A stretch of 64,000 nucleotides of DNA from Bog-756 sp963812885 (GCA_963812885.1 CAWEWZ010000004.1:1-64000), one strand, 5' to 3'. Counted from the first letter of the stretch, positions 51,960 to 61,300 are shown. The notes: generated from the letters alone by a model not told the origin. Numbers and translations are program-made.

Positions 51960-52163
51960 GGTGTGCGCCTTTCGTCACCAGCCCGGCGGAATGCCCATTG
52001 TCGCTCACCGGAGGCCAACGGCTCGTCTCCCGGTGATCCCGACCGTCTGCTCCAGCTCGGGCCGGCCTCAGGATCGGGGAACCCTGCCGACCGGGGGCCC
52101 GGGGAGCCCGGCGGGTGGAGCGGCACCGGCGGGCCGGCCGGGCCTGATTGCTATCGTTGGACA

Positions 52164-54286
52164 ATGAGCATCGAAACCGTGCGGGGGCTGAGCGAGGAGT
52201 TCAGGCACGACTCCGATCCCCGCTACTTCGCTCGTCAGCTCTCTGACCTCGACTTCAACGACCGCTTGCTCGATCTGGTGGCCGACGAGGACGTCCCACT
52301 GCTCGAGCGGGTCAAGTTCCTCGTCCTGTTCAGCGAGCGGATCGACGAATTCTTCCAGGTCCAGGTGGCCGGATTGCGGCGTCAGGTGGTCGCCGGCATC
52401 AAGAGCCTGGCTCTCAACGGCAGCACACCGGACAAGCTGCTGCGCGACGTCCGCGACTCGTTGGAGCGGATGGTCCGCCGGCAGGAGAGCCTGCTGTTGG
52501 AGCAGCTGGGACCGGCCCTCAAGCGTGAGGGCATCGAGCTCTGCGATTGGGAGGCCTTGGACGAGGCTGACCGCTCATACCTCCACGAGGTGTTCGATCG
52601 GTTGATCCTCCCGGTGGTCACCCCGCTCACCGTCGACCCCAGCCATCCCTTCCCCTACATCTCCAATCTGTCCCTCAACGTCGGGAGTCGAGGTCCGCAA
52701 CCGCACCGATGGCACCTCCCGGTTCGCCCGGGTCAAGGTGCCGCCCAACGTCGCCCGCCTCCTGCCCCTCCCCGGCGGCGAACGGTTCATCCCCCTCGAG
52801 CAGACGTTGGTGGCGTTCATCCACGAACTGTTCCCGGGCATGGATGTCGGCGAGCCCTGCATCTTCCGGGTCACCCGGGACGCCGACCTTGCCCTCGACG
52901 ACGATGCCGCCGATGATCTGCTCCTCGCCCTCCAGGAGGAACTGCGCCGCCGCCGCTTCCTCCCCGTCGTCCGGCTCGAGATCGACTCGCGGACGTCGGA
53001 GGGGCCGGTGGAGCGTCTCACCGAGGAGCTCGGCCTCGACGGCGACGACGTCTACCGATTCGCCGGCCCGCTGGGACTCGAATGCCTGTGGGCCATCCAC
53101 GCCCTCGACCGTCCGGAGCTGCACGACCCGCCCTGGACGCCGCTCATTCCCCAGGCCTTCGCCACCGTGGAACGCGAGGAGGATGCCAGCATCTTTTCGG
53201 TGCTCGATCGCCAGGACGTGCTCGTGCATCACCCGTACGACTCGTTCTCGGCCTCGGTCGAGGAGATGATGAACGAGGCGGCCGACGACCCCCATGTCCT
53301 GGCCATCAAGCAGTGCCTCTACCGCACCTCGGGTGACAGTCCGGTGGTGGCCGCCCTGGTGCGGGCGGCCGAGCACGGCAAGCAGGTGGCCGTGCTGGTC
53401 GAGGTCACCGCCCGCTTCGACGAGGAGGCCAACATCGGTTGGGCCCGTGCTCTCGAAGAGGCGGGCGCCCACGTGATCTACGGACTGATGGGGCTCAAGA
53501 CCCACGCCAAGACGACCCTGGTGGTGCGCCAGGAGGGGGATGCGGTCCGCTTGTACTGCCACGTGGGCACCGGCAACTACAACCCCAAGACGGCCCGGAT
53601 GTACGAAGACCTCGGCGTGCTCTCATCGAGGCCGGCGCTCGGTGCCGACGTCACCCGGTTCTTCAACTACATCACCGGGTTCAGCCAACCGCCGCACTAT
53701 CAGGAGTTGGTCACCTCACCGGGCGGGATCCGCGACCGGGTCGTCGAGTGCATCGACGAGGAAGCCAAGGCGGGACCGGACGGTCGGATCGTGATCAAGG
53801 TCAACGGCCTCGACGACGTGGCCGTGATCGATGCCCTCTACCGGGCATCGCAGGCCGGGGTGTCCATCGACCTGATCATCCGCGGGATCTGCTGCCTGCG
53901 CCCGGGAGTACCGGGCCTGTCGGAGACCATCCGGGTCCGGTCCATCGTCGGCCGCTTCCTCGAGCACTCGCGGATTCTTCGCTTCGGGGGGGCCGCGGCG
54001 CCCGGCCAGCTACTACATCGGATCCGCCGACCTGCGGAGGCGGAACCTCGACCGTCGGGTCGAAGCGATGATCCCGGTGGCCGACCCTGACGCCGTCGAT
54101 CAGCTCGAAGAGATCCTCGACCTCAACCTGGCCGACGACCGGCAGTCGTGGTCGCTCGCACCCGACGGCGCCTGGCACCGGATCCCGACGGTGGTGGGTG
54201 TGGCCACCCAGGAGGCGTTGGAGGCGGCCGCGCTGCAGCGCAGTTCGTTCCTCGACGACTCCCGCCGGGCCCGCACCTCGCCCTGA
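52164..54286 (+). CDS. ppk1: Polyphosphate kinase 1 (two frame breaks)
   Basis: About 706 residues after repair, the normal size. Domains run in order: N ('YFARQLSDLDFNDRLLDLVA'), head, then the two catalytic domains. The autophosphorylated His lies in 'MGLKTHAKTTLVVR'; 'HHPYDSFSASVEEMMNEA', 'HVGTGNYNPKTARMYEDLG' and 'IIRGICCLRPGVPG' are signature segments. Extra bases in GGG 52683-52685 (restores 'GVEVRNRTDGTSRFARVKV') and in the G7 run 53986-53992 (restores 'ASYYIGSADLRRRNLDRRVE') break the frame. It makes polyphosphate from ATP. ATG 52164 has no ribosome site and a TATCGT about 6 bases upstream, so it is possibly leaderless. Confidence 0.93.
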
Positions 54287-54320
54287 CCGTTCCCGTCCCG
54301 CCACCAATAGGCTTCGGGGT

Positions 54321-54872
54321 GTGAGCGACGACGGTTCCCACGGGCCACCGGCGGATCAATCGGACCACGAGACGGCCGCCATCGGCCATAAGCGGGCCCG
54401 GCGTCTGGCCTGGCTCTACGCCGGGGCGGCCGTCATCCTGTTGCCCTGGATCGGATTCCTGGCCGTGACGCTACCCAAGCGTCAGTTCGATCTGCACTAC
54501 CGGGCGGCCTGGGTCGGGTTCGACGTGCTGTTGGTGTTCGCCATCTCCCGGACCGCCTACATGGCCTTCCGGCAGGATCAGCGGGTCCAGTTTCCGGCCA
54601 CGGCCACGGCCACCTTGCTGATCGTCGACGCCTGGTTCGATGTGACCACGTCGGTCGGTCGGGGCCAGCTCTTCGAGGCCCTCCTGCTCGCCGTGTTCAT
54701 CGAGATCCCGGCCGCGGCGTTCTCCATCTACGTCGCCCAACGGGTGTATCGCCGCTCGCTCGAGCTGGCCCGGCAGGCCGGCTCGGCCTCTGTGGCCCGG
54801 GCCGGGGGCCGCGGTGATCGCCGCCGCCGAGCACGTTCGGTGGATGCCGGCGGCGCCGTCGACCCCGGCTGA
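54321..54872 (+). CDS. Small integral membrane protein
   Basis: 183 residues from GTG 54321. Four hydrophobic segments: 'LAWLYAGAAVILLPWIGFLA', 'AWVGFDVLLVFAISRTAYMA', 'TATATLLIVDAWFDVTTS' and 'EALLLAVFIEIPAAAFSIYV'. The N-terminus is acidic and the C-terminus basic and rich in Arg. Proteins of this layout are conserved in actinobacteria without known function. It follows the kinase gene by 34 bases, so co-transcription is possible. Confidence 0.7.
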   Translation: MSDDGSHGPPADQSDHETAAIGHKRARRLAWLYAGAAVILLPWIGFLAVTLPKRQFDLHYRAAWVGFDVLLVFAISRTAYMAFRQDQRVQFPATATATLLIVDAWFDVTTSVGRGQLFEALLLAVFIEIPAAAFSIYVAQRVYRRSLELARQAGSASVARAGGRGDRRRRARSVDAGGAVDPG

Positions 54873-54880
54873 GACCCGCC

Positions 54881-55846
54881 TCAGACGGTGGCCGCGTCGA
54901 CGCGGGCGAGCACGTCGTCGGTCAGCTTCGGGAGCACCTCGAGGGCGCCGAGGTTCTCGTGGACCTGCTCCACCCGGCTGGCGCCGGTGATCACCGAGGA
55001 CACGTGCGGATTCTTCGCGCACCAGGCGATGGCCAGCTGGGCCAGGGTGCAGTCGAGTTCCTTGGCTATCGATTCCAGCGCCTGCACCTTCTGGTTGCGT
55101 TCGGGGTCGGTGAGCATCTTGGCCAGCCACTCGTAGCCGGGGAGCGTGGCCCGCGAACCGTCGGGAACGCCGTCGAGGTACTTGCCGGTCAGCAGGCCCG
55201 AGGCGAGCGGGCTCCACGTGGTCAGCCCGAGCCCGATCCCGTCGTAGAGGGGGGCGTACTCCTTCTCCACCCGGTCCCGCCAGAGGAGGTTGTACTGGGG
55301 CTGTTCGACCACCGGCTTGTGCAGGTTGTGCCGCTCGGCGATGTCCCACGCCTCACGGAGCGCCTCGGCCGGCCACTCCGACGTTCCCCAGTAGAGGGCC
55401 TTCCCGCTCGAGATGATGTCGGAGAGGGCCCACACCGTCTCCTCGATAGGGGTCTCCGGATCGGGGCGGTGGCAGTACACGAGATCCACGAAGTCGAGGC
55501 CGAGCCGGTCCAGCGAGCCGTCGATGGCCTGCATCAGGTACTTGCGGTTGAGGGTGTTGCGCATGTTGACGCTCTGGTGGAGGCCCCAGAAGAGCTTGGT
55601 CGAAAGGACGTAGCTATGACGTGGCCAGCCCAGTGCGGCGATGGCCTCGCCCATGATGCGCTCGGACTCGCCGGCGGAGTAGGCCTCGGCGTTGTCGAAG
55701 AAATTCACCCCGGCGTCGTAGGCCGCAGCCAGACAGTCCTCAGCCAGGTTGCCAGCCAGTTGGGGCCCGAAGGTCACCCAGGAGCCGAAGGAGAGCACGC
55801 TCACCTTGAGGCCGGACCCACCCAATCGCCGATACTCCATGTCCAT
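54881..55846 (-). CDS. Aldo/keto reductase, KCNAB-like
   Basis: 321 residues. The catalytic tetrad is visible: Asp and Tyr in 'FFDNAEAYSAGESERIMGEA', Lys in 'YVLSTKLFWG' and His in 'DLVYCHRPDP'. NADPH-binding 'SSVITGASRVEQVHENLGAL' is intact. The sequence resembles voltage-gated potassium channel beta-subunit-type reductases, which reduce aldehydes and ketones. Its stop is 8 bases from that of the convergent membrane-protein gene. Confidence 0.92.
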   Translation of the reverse strand: MDMEYRRLGGSGLKVSVLSFGSWVTFGPQLAGNLAEDCLAAAYDAGVNFFDNAEAYSAGESERIMGEAIAALGWPRHSYVLSTKLFWGLHQSVNMRNTLNRKYLMQAIDGSLDRLGLDFVDLVYCHRPDPETPIEETVWALSDIISSGKALYWGTSEWPAEALREAWDIAERHNLHKPVVEQPQYNLLWRDRVEKEYAPLYDGIGLGLTTWSPLASGLLTGKYLDGVPDGSRATLPGYEWLAKMLTDPERNQKVQALESIAKELDCTLAQLAIAWCAKNPHVSSVITGASRVEQVHENLGALEVLPKLTDDVLARVDAATV

Positions 55847-55923
55847 GACGGTTCCTCCTGTCGACCTTTCGACGGATCCTAGGTTCCCGGCGGTCGGAGC
55901 CGTTCGTCCACTCGGCGACGGCC

Positions 55924-56688
55924 TCAGACGACCATCCGGACCGTGGAGACGGTGACCGCCTGCCCGCCGAGGATCACCCGGTCGCCCTGGCGGTGCATGT
56001 GGACGATCCCACCCCGGGGCGAGGCCTGCTCTCCGACCAGCCGGGCCCGGGCCAGGCGTTCCCCCCAGTGGACGGCCAGCGTGCAGTGGGCCGACCCGGT
56101 CACCGGATCCTCGGGGATGCCGACATTGGGACCGAAGACCCGGCTCACGCAGTCGATGCCGTTCCGGTCACCCGGGGCGGTGATCACGACGGCCCGGCCA
56201 CCGAGGGCGGCCAGCTCGGCCAGATCGGGCTCGAAGCGGCGGACCCGGTCGGCGTCGGACAGCTCGATCAGCACGTCGAAACGGCCACGCCCGAACCAGG
56301 TGACTCCGCCGATGGAGAGATCGGGCGGCAGGTCGGCCGCCGTCGAGGGGGTGGCCGGGAAGTCCATCTCGATCAGGCCGGCAGGACCAGGGGTGCAGGC
56401 CAGGACGCCGCTCCTGGTGTGGAAGCGCCCCGACCCGCCGAGGACGTGGGCCGCGGCCAATGTGGCGTGGCCGCACAGGTCGATCTCCACCGATGGGGTG
56501 AACCAGCGCAGGTCGTGGTCGCCGTCGCCCCGTCGGGTCACGAAGGCCGTCTCGGCCAGGTTCATCTCCGCGGCCACCGCTTGCATGTCGGCGTCGGCGG
56601 GGAACCCGTCCACCACGGTCACCGCGGCCGGGTTGCCGGTGAAGGGACGGTCGGTGAAGGAATCGACCACCGTCAACTCGAGCGTCAT
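55924..56688 (-). CDS. PhzF family isomerase/epimerase-like protein
   Basis: 254 residues, two mirrored hot-dog-like halves. 'FTDRPFTGNPAAVTVVDGFP' begins the fold; the proposed catalytic Glu is in 'MNLAETAFVTRR'; 'EIDLCGHATLAAAHVL' and 'NVGIPEDPVTGSAHCTLAVH' are the other signature motifs. PhzF itself isomerises dihydro-hydroxyanthranilate in phenazine synthesis, but no other phenazine gene is here, so another proton-shift reaction is likely. It lies 24 bases downstream of the pyridoxamine-oxidase-like gene and is probably co-transcribed. Confidence 0.9.
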   Translation of the reverse strand: MTLELTVVDSFTDRPFTGNPAAVTVVDGFPADADMQAVAAEMNLAETAFVTRRGDGDHDLRWFTPSVEIDLCGHATLAAAHVLGGSGRFHTRSGVLACTPGPAGLIEMDFPATPSTAADLPPDLSIGGVTWFGRGRFDVLIELSDADRVRRFEPDLAELAALGGRAVVITAPGDRNGIDCVSRVFGPNVGIPEDPVTGSAHCTLAVHWGERLARARLVGEQASPRGGIVHMHRQGDRVILGGQAVTVSTVRMVV

Positions 56689-56711
56689 GAAGGGAGTCTA
56701 CGGACGGTCGG

Positions 56712-57452
56712 TCAACCGACCGGGGCGATGTCGCCGGACGCCAGGTTGGTGGGACGGGTGAAGTCGACCACGTACCCGGGGGCGGCGATCGGAGGTGGGT
56801 GGCTATCGTCGTCGACGGGTGCGCCCGGGACGATCCGGAGCGGGACCTGGCCCGCCCAGATGGGCAGGTCGAGGTCTTCGGGATCGTCCTTCGGACCGCC
56901 CGTGCGGACCTTGGCCGATGCCTCGTCGAGCGGGACCCGGACCACCCGGGTGGCCCGCAGTTCGGAGGCGGTCGGTGGCCGGGCATCGGCGCCCCGGCCG
57001 GGCACGATGTGCTCGACCACCGCGGCCAGTGCGGCTTGCTTCTCCTCGTCGGCGGTCACCTCGGTTCCGGTCCCGAAGATCACCACCGACCGGTAGTTGA
57101 TCGAGTGATGGAACGCCGAACGGGCCAGGACCAGCCCGTCGACCAGCGTCACCGTCACACAGACGGGTGCGCCCGGCGCCGCATTGCGGAGGGTGGCATT
57201 GGCCGGAGCCCCATGGAGGTAGAGGTGGTCGCCGATCCGACCGTAGGCGGTGGGGATGACCACGGGTCCATGCTCGCCCGCCCACCCCACGTGGCAGACG
57301 AATCCTTCGTCGAGGATGGCGTCGACCGCGGCACGGTCGTACCGCCCACGCTCGGCCAGACGTCGGACCTTGGTCCTGGTGGTCGGAGCTTCGCCGCCGG
57401 CGGTCGGTCCCGGGCTGTCTTCGGCCATCGGTCCGCTCACCCCTCGTCGCAT
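56712..57452 (-). CDS. Pyridoxamine 5'-phosphate oxidase-like flavoprotein
   Basis: 246 residues, split-barrel FMN-binding fold of the NimA/PNPOx-like class: 'DAILDEGFVCHVGWAGEHGP', 'VVIPTAYGRIGDHLYLHGAP', 'SINYRSVVIFGTGTEV'. Members bind FMN, F420 or haem and reduce small molecules. ATG 57452 is favoured over ATG 57428 because a -10 like TACTGT (minus strand, 57458-57463) lies 5 bases upstream, making a leaderless mRNA likely. It is divergent from a MocR regulator with only 17 bases between the starts, so MocR probably controls it. Confidence 0.85.
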   Translation of the reverse strand: MRRGVSGPMAEDSPGPTAGGEAPTTRTKVRRLAERGRYDRAAVDAILDEGFVCHVGWAGEHGPVVIPTAYGRIGDHLYLHGAPANATLRNAAPGAPVCVTVTLVDGLVLARSAFHHSINYRSVVIFGTGTEVTADEEKQAALAAVVEHIVPGRGADARPPTASELRATRVVRVPLDEASAKVRTGGPKDDPEDLDLPIWAGQVPLRIVPGAPVDDDSHPPPIAAPGYVVDFTRPTNLASGDIAPVG

Positions 57453-57455
57453 TTG

Positions 57456-57485
57456 TTACAGTACGTAATATGAATCATGCAGTAC
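57456..57485. promoter_or_regulatory. Shared promoter and direct-repeat operator of the MocR locus
   Basis: Direct repeats CAGTAC at 57459-57464 and 57480-57485 are 21 bases apart, two helical turns. TACAGT (57457-57462, plus) and TACTGT (57458-57463, minus) can each serve as a -10 for the two divergent genes, whose start codons are 5-10 bases away. MocR-type regulators are known to bind direct repeats, so this is the probable operator. Confidence 0.5.
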
Positions 57486-58780
57486 AATATCGCCTGGCCG
57501 GCGACACCGCCAGGGAGATCGCCCGCAGCGTCGAGGATGCCGTCCGCCGCGGCGAACTCGGGCCCGGAGACGGGTTGCCCACGGTCAGAGGCCTGGCCTC
57601 CGACCTCGGGGTCAGCCCGTCGACGGTGGCCAACGCCTATCGGGAGCTCCAGCGCCGTGGGGTCCTGATCGGTTCGGGACGGCGGGGGACCCGGGTGCGT
57701 CGACAGCCTCCCGTGTCCCCACGCCTGCCCATGGCCGTCCCGGTCGGGATCCGGGATCTGCGCTCGGGGGGCCCGGACCCCGCCCTGCTGCCGCCGATTC
57801 CCCGCCTTTCATCCCACACCCGGGGATACGGGACGTCCGCGGTGTCGCCCCCACTGGCCGAGGTGGCCGGCCGGGCGCTGGAGGCCGACGGTATCGACGG
57901 GAGCTCGTTGGCCGTCGTCGGCGGAGCCCTCGACGGGGTCGAACGGGTGCTCGGGGCCTGGCTCCACCCCGGCGACCGGGTCGTCGTCGAGGACCCCGGG
58001 TATACGGCCGCACTCGACCTACTGGTCGCCCTGGGCATGGAAGTGGTCCCGGTGGGTCTCGACGAGCGAGGGATCCGCCCCGACCGGCTGGCGGTGGCGC
58101 TCGGGGGCGGTGCTGACGGGGTGCTGCTGACCCCTCGGGCCCAGAATCCGACCGGTACGGCCTGGGACGGGTCACGCGCCGCCGAGTTGCGAACGGTGCT
58201 GGCCCACCATCCCGACGTCCTGGTCATCGAGGACGACCATGCCGGACCGGCCTCAGGGGTGTCGGGAACCACGGTGGCCCGGGGGAGGGAGCGCTGGGCC
58301 ACCATCCGGTCGGTGTCCAAGTGGCTGAGCCCCGATCTGCGACTCGCGGTCCTGGCCGGGGACTCGACGACCGTGAGCCGGGTCGAGGGTCGTCAGGCGT
58401 TGGGAGCCGGCTGGGTCAGCTACCTGCTGCAGGATGCGGTGGCCGAGCTGTGGGGGTCGCCGAAGGTGACCCGACTGCTCGACCGCTCGGCCCTCGTCTA
58501 CGCCGATCGTCGAGCGGCACTGACCGAGGCGCTGGCCACCCACGGGCTGGACTCGACCGGCACGTCCGGGCTCACCACCTGGGTGCCGGTGGACGACGAG
58601 CAGTCAGTGGTGTCCGGACTGCTCGAGCAGGGCTGGGCGGTCAGCCCCGGAGACCGCTTCCGGATCTCGTCGCCACCGGGCATACGGATCGCCTTCGCCA
58701 CCTTGGAGGTGGCCGAGTCGGAGGCCCTGGCCCAGGCCGTGGCCGACTGCACCCGGCAGCGACCGGTGCGCACGGACTGA
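57470..58780 (+). CDS. MocR family regulator (GntR winged helix fused to an aminotransferase-like domain)
   Basis: 436 residues. Winged helix at ~10-75: 'EIARSVEDAVRRGELGPGDG', 'LASDLGVSPSTVANAYRELQ', 'GVLIGSGRRGTRV'. The rest is a fold-type I aminotransferase domain with 'GGALDGVERVLGAWLHPGDR', 'VIEDDHAGPASG' (Asp for the PLP nitrogen) and the PLP lysine in 'RSVSKWLSPDLRLAV'. MocR proteins sense PLP or PLP adducts and control vitamin B6, GABA or taurine genes. Here the target is probably the divergent PNPOx-like gene and PhzF. Confidence 0.9.
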   Translation: MNHAVQYRLAGDTAREIARSVEDAVRRGELGPGDGLPTVRGLASDLGVSPSTVANAYRELQRRGVLIGSGRRGTRVRRQPPVSPRLPMAVPVGIRDLRSGGPDPALLPPIPRLSSHTRGYGTSAVSPPLAEVAGRALEADGIDGSSLAVVGGALDGVERVLGAWLHPGDRVVVEDPGYTAALDLLVALGMEVVPVGLDERGIRPDRLAVALGGGADGVLLTPRAQNPTGTAWDGSRAAELRTVLAHHPDVLVIEDDHAGPASGVSGTTVARGRERWATIRSVSKWLSPDLRLAVLAGDSTTVSRVEGRQALGAGWVSYLLQDAVAELWGSPKVTRLLDRSALVYADRRAALTEALATHGLDSTGTSGLTTWVPVDDEQSVVSGLLEQGWAVSPGDRFRISSPPGIRIAFATLEVAESEALAQAVADCTRQRPVRTD

Positions 58781-58795
58781 TCGGGGCCGCTCCGC

Positions 58796-59107
58796 TCAGC
58801 GCCGGATCCGGCGGGCGTTCTTCGGCGTCAGGTCCCGACCGGTCAGGACGCTCAGGACCTCACCGATGGCCCGCTCCCGGTCGAGAACGTCGGGGACGGG
58901 TAGGTGGTTCTGGATCTCGTAGCGGTTGCGACGCCCATCCCGCTCCTTCACGATGTAGCCGGCCTCGGCCAGATCGTTGACGATGCTGTACGCGCTGCGC
59001 TCGGTGACGCCGATGGCGCCGGCGATATCGCGGAGCCGCACGTCCGGGTCCTCGGCGATGCACAGGAGCGCCCGGCCATGACTGGTGAGGAAATTCCATT
59101 CGGTCAC
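58796..59107 (-). CDS. Winged-helix transcriptional regulator (MarR-like)
   Basis: 103 residues. The DNA-binding part is 'FLTSHGRALLCIAEDPDVRL', 'RDIAGAIGVTERSAYSIVND' and wing 'AGYIVKERDGRRNRYEIQNH'. The C-terminal 30 residues are basic. Proteins of this form are common stand-alone actinobacterial regulators. GTG start at 59107. It is divergent from the adhesin gene at 59240, and a TACT-AG-AGTA inverted repeat (59156-59165) lies in that promoter, so it may control the adhesin. Confidence 0.8.
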   Translation of the reverse strand: MTEWNFLTSHGRALLCIAEDPDVRLRDIAGAIGVTERSAYSIVNDLAEAGYIVKERDGRRNRYEIQNHLPVPDVLDRERAIGEVLSVLTGRDLTPKNARRIRR

Positions 59108-59141
59108 GGGACAGAAGCTAACAGAGGGATGCTGAAATATA

Positions 59142-59170
59142 TTGCCAGTGTTGTATTACTAGAGTAGAAT
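59142..59170 (+). promoter_or_regulatory. Promoter of the adhesin-sortase operon
   Basis: -35 TTGCCA (59142-59147), 17-base spacer, -10 TAGAAT (59165-59170). The leader to ATG 59240 would be about 63 bases. The surrounding 60 bases are AT-rich compared with the flanking genes. Confidence 0.6.
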
Positions 59171-59239
59171 CCCATAGGTACCCCCGGACGTCCGTGACAT
59201 TCGGTTATCTATTTCGGGGCGTGCATCTAGGAGCCCGCA

Positions 59240-60491
59240 ATGCGATCCGTCTCGTCCTCGACGTCCCCCGCTCCATTTCCCGCGCCATCGCGGCCAGGCG
59301 CCCGGTGGTCGTCCGGTCAGGCAGCACAGCCGGTTCAAGCAGGCCTCACTCGCCGGTACGACGGTGGCGGCCATCGTGTTCCTGGTCGGGACGGCGTTCC
59401 CGACGGCGGCGTCGGCCGCCCAGACCGTCCAGTTGGGGACGGCCGCTCCGTTCGCCGTCCTGGCCCACAGCGCTGTCACCGACGTCCCCACCTCCACCCT
59501 CACCGGTGACGTCGGTCTCAGTCCGGCGGCCGGCACCAACATCACCGGGTTGACCCCGGCCGAGGTCTCCGGGACCATCTACGCCCCGGATGCCACCGGC
59601 CCCGGTGGCATCGCCGGCGACAACCCCGGCCTTCTCACTGCGGCCACCCATGATCTCACCACCGCCTACAACAACGCCGCCGGCGACGGAGCCACCACCA
59701 CCTACACCACCGGCGACAACCAGCTCGGCGGCAAGACCCTGACCGCCGGCGTCTACGCCTTCGGTGGGGCATCCTCGGCCAACATCACCGCGGCCGGCCC
59801 CCTGGTTCTCGACGGAGGCGGCAGCTACGACTCGGTGTTCGTCTTCCAGGCATCGTCCACCCTGGTCACCGCGTCGAACAGTGTGGTGAGACTCGAGAAC
59901 GGTGCCCAAGCCTGCAACGTCTTCTGGCAGGTCGGCAGCTCGGCGACCCTGGGCACCGGGAGCACCTTCGTGGGCACGATCATGGCCAATCAATCGGCAA
60001 CGCTCGACACGGCCGCCACCGTCCAGGGCCGGGTCCTGGCCCTCAACGCCGCCGTGACCCTCGACGCCAACACCATCACCATCCCGTCGGCGTGCAAGAC
60101 GGGGCTCGTCTCACCCACCACGACGACCACAACCACGTCACCCGGCACCACCCCGACCACGACGCCCGGCACCACCGGCACCACCCTGCCCGGCGGCTCG
60201 GGCACCACCGGCACCACCTCGCCCGGCGGCTCGGGTGGCACTGCGGCAGGAACCTCCGGTACCTCGGGCACAACGACCGGCACGGCAGGGACGACCGGAA
60301 CCGGTGGCACCACCGGCACCGGCGCCGGCGGGACCGGGGTCGTCCCATCCGGGTTCCCCCACACCGGCCTGGGCGGAGCGGCCCATTCCAGCGACCGGGA
60401 GCTCGTCGTGCTCGGTGCGGCGATCGTGGCCGGAGCGCTCGTGGCCATCACCCTCGGCTTCCGCCGGCGCCGTCTTCTCCCCGACGGGTGA
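59240..60491 (+). CDS. Sortase-anchored DUF3494 (ice-binding-like) protein (frame break in the signal region)
   Basis: About 416 residues after repair. ATG 59240 has TAGGAG 8 bases upstream; one extra C at 59330-59331 shifts the frame inside the long N-region. The signal peptide core is 'AGTTVAAIVFLVGTAFPTAA' cut after ASAA. Residues ~60-265 form a DUF3494 domain ('QLGTAAPFAVLAHSAVTDVP', 'GGKTLTAGVYAFGGAS', 'VFWQVGSSATLGTGSTFVGT'), as in ice-binding proteins and adhesins. A Thr/Gly/Pro-rich stalk (~270-365) leads to 'FPHTG', a hydrophobic segment and 'RRRRLL': a sorting signal. The sortase gene follows 16 bases later. Confidence 0.83.
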
Positions 60492-60507
60492 GGACCGACC
60501 GGTCGGC

Positions 60508-61221
60508 ATGAGGTCGGCCTTCTCGTCACCCCGAAGGCGTAAGCCGAACCTGTGGTGGGCCAGCGGGGCGGCGCTGCTCCTCGTCGGCACCGGCGTCCTC
60601 GTCGTCGGGGTCCGCGGCAGCGACCACCCGCTCCCCGCCCCGGTGCCCTCCGCCGCCGCTCAGCGGTCGGCGGCGGCCCGCACACCGCTCCCGAGAACGC
60701 CTCCGATGCTCACCGCGCTGACCACATCTCGCTCGGTCCCCGTCACCCTGAGAGTCCCCGCCATCGGACTCTCGACACCGGTGTCCACACTCGGCCTCAC
60801 CGCCGACGGGTCGGTCCAGGTCCCCTCCGACATCGTGCAGGTGGGTTGGTTCCGCCTGGGTCCGACGCCGGGACAGCTGGGATCGGCGGTCATCCTGGGC
60901 CACGTCGACAACTACACCGGTCCGGGAGTCTTCTTCCAGCTGCGCACCTTGGCGCCCGGCGATGAGGTGGATGTCGATCTGGCCGACGGCATCACCGCCC
61001 GGTTCGTCGTCAACGCGGTGGTCATGTACTCGAAGGCGCAGTTCCCCGCCGACCGTGTCTACGCCTCGCACGGGTCCAGTGCCCTTCAACTGGTGACGTG
61101 CGGCGGGACGTTCGATCACCAGACCGGCCACTACCTGTCCAACGTGGTCGTCTATACCTCGTTGGTGGCGGTCGTGCCCGCTCCGAAGTCGACGACGGGC
61201 CGGTTCACCGTCCGGGGCTGA
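60508..61221 (+). CDS. Class F sortase
   Basis: 237 residues: an N-terminal membrane anchor ('LWWASGAALLLVGTGVLVVG'), a Pro/Ala-rich linker, then the sortase barrel from ~95 ('VTLRVPAIGLSTPVSTLGLT'). Catalytic His is in 'AVILGHVDNYTGPGVFFQL' and Cys in 'LQLVTCGGTFDHQTGHYLSN'. Class F sortases are typical of actinobacteria and recognise LPxTG-like signals. The preceding gene encodes a protein ending in an FPHTG sorting signal, its likely substrate; the two form an operon. Confidence 0.9.
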   Translation: MRSAFSSPRRRKPNLWWASGAALLLVGTGVLVVGVRGSDHPLPAPVPSAAAQRSAAARTPLPRTPPMLTALTTSRSVPVTLRVPAIGLSTPVSTLGLTADGSVQVPSDIVQVGWFRLGPTPGQLGSAVILGHVDNYTGPGVFFQLRTLAPGDEVDVDLADGITARFVVNAVVMYSKAQFPADRVYASHGSSALQLVTCGGTFDHQTGHYLSNVVVYTSLVAVVPAPKSTTGRFTVRG

Positions 61222-61300
61222 TCCGCGGACACCGATTCCCGACGCCGTCGGCTTGTCCTCGACCGGCCCTGGGTTCCACCGTGGCTCGGGCGCAGCCCGA

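Noticed and set aside
3536..59331. The uniform frame breaks considered as programmed +1 frameshifting
   Set aside because: No shared slippery site, stop codon context or downstream structure, and breaks fall at different places within unrelated genes; extra bases in short runs fit sequence error better.
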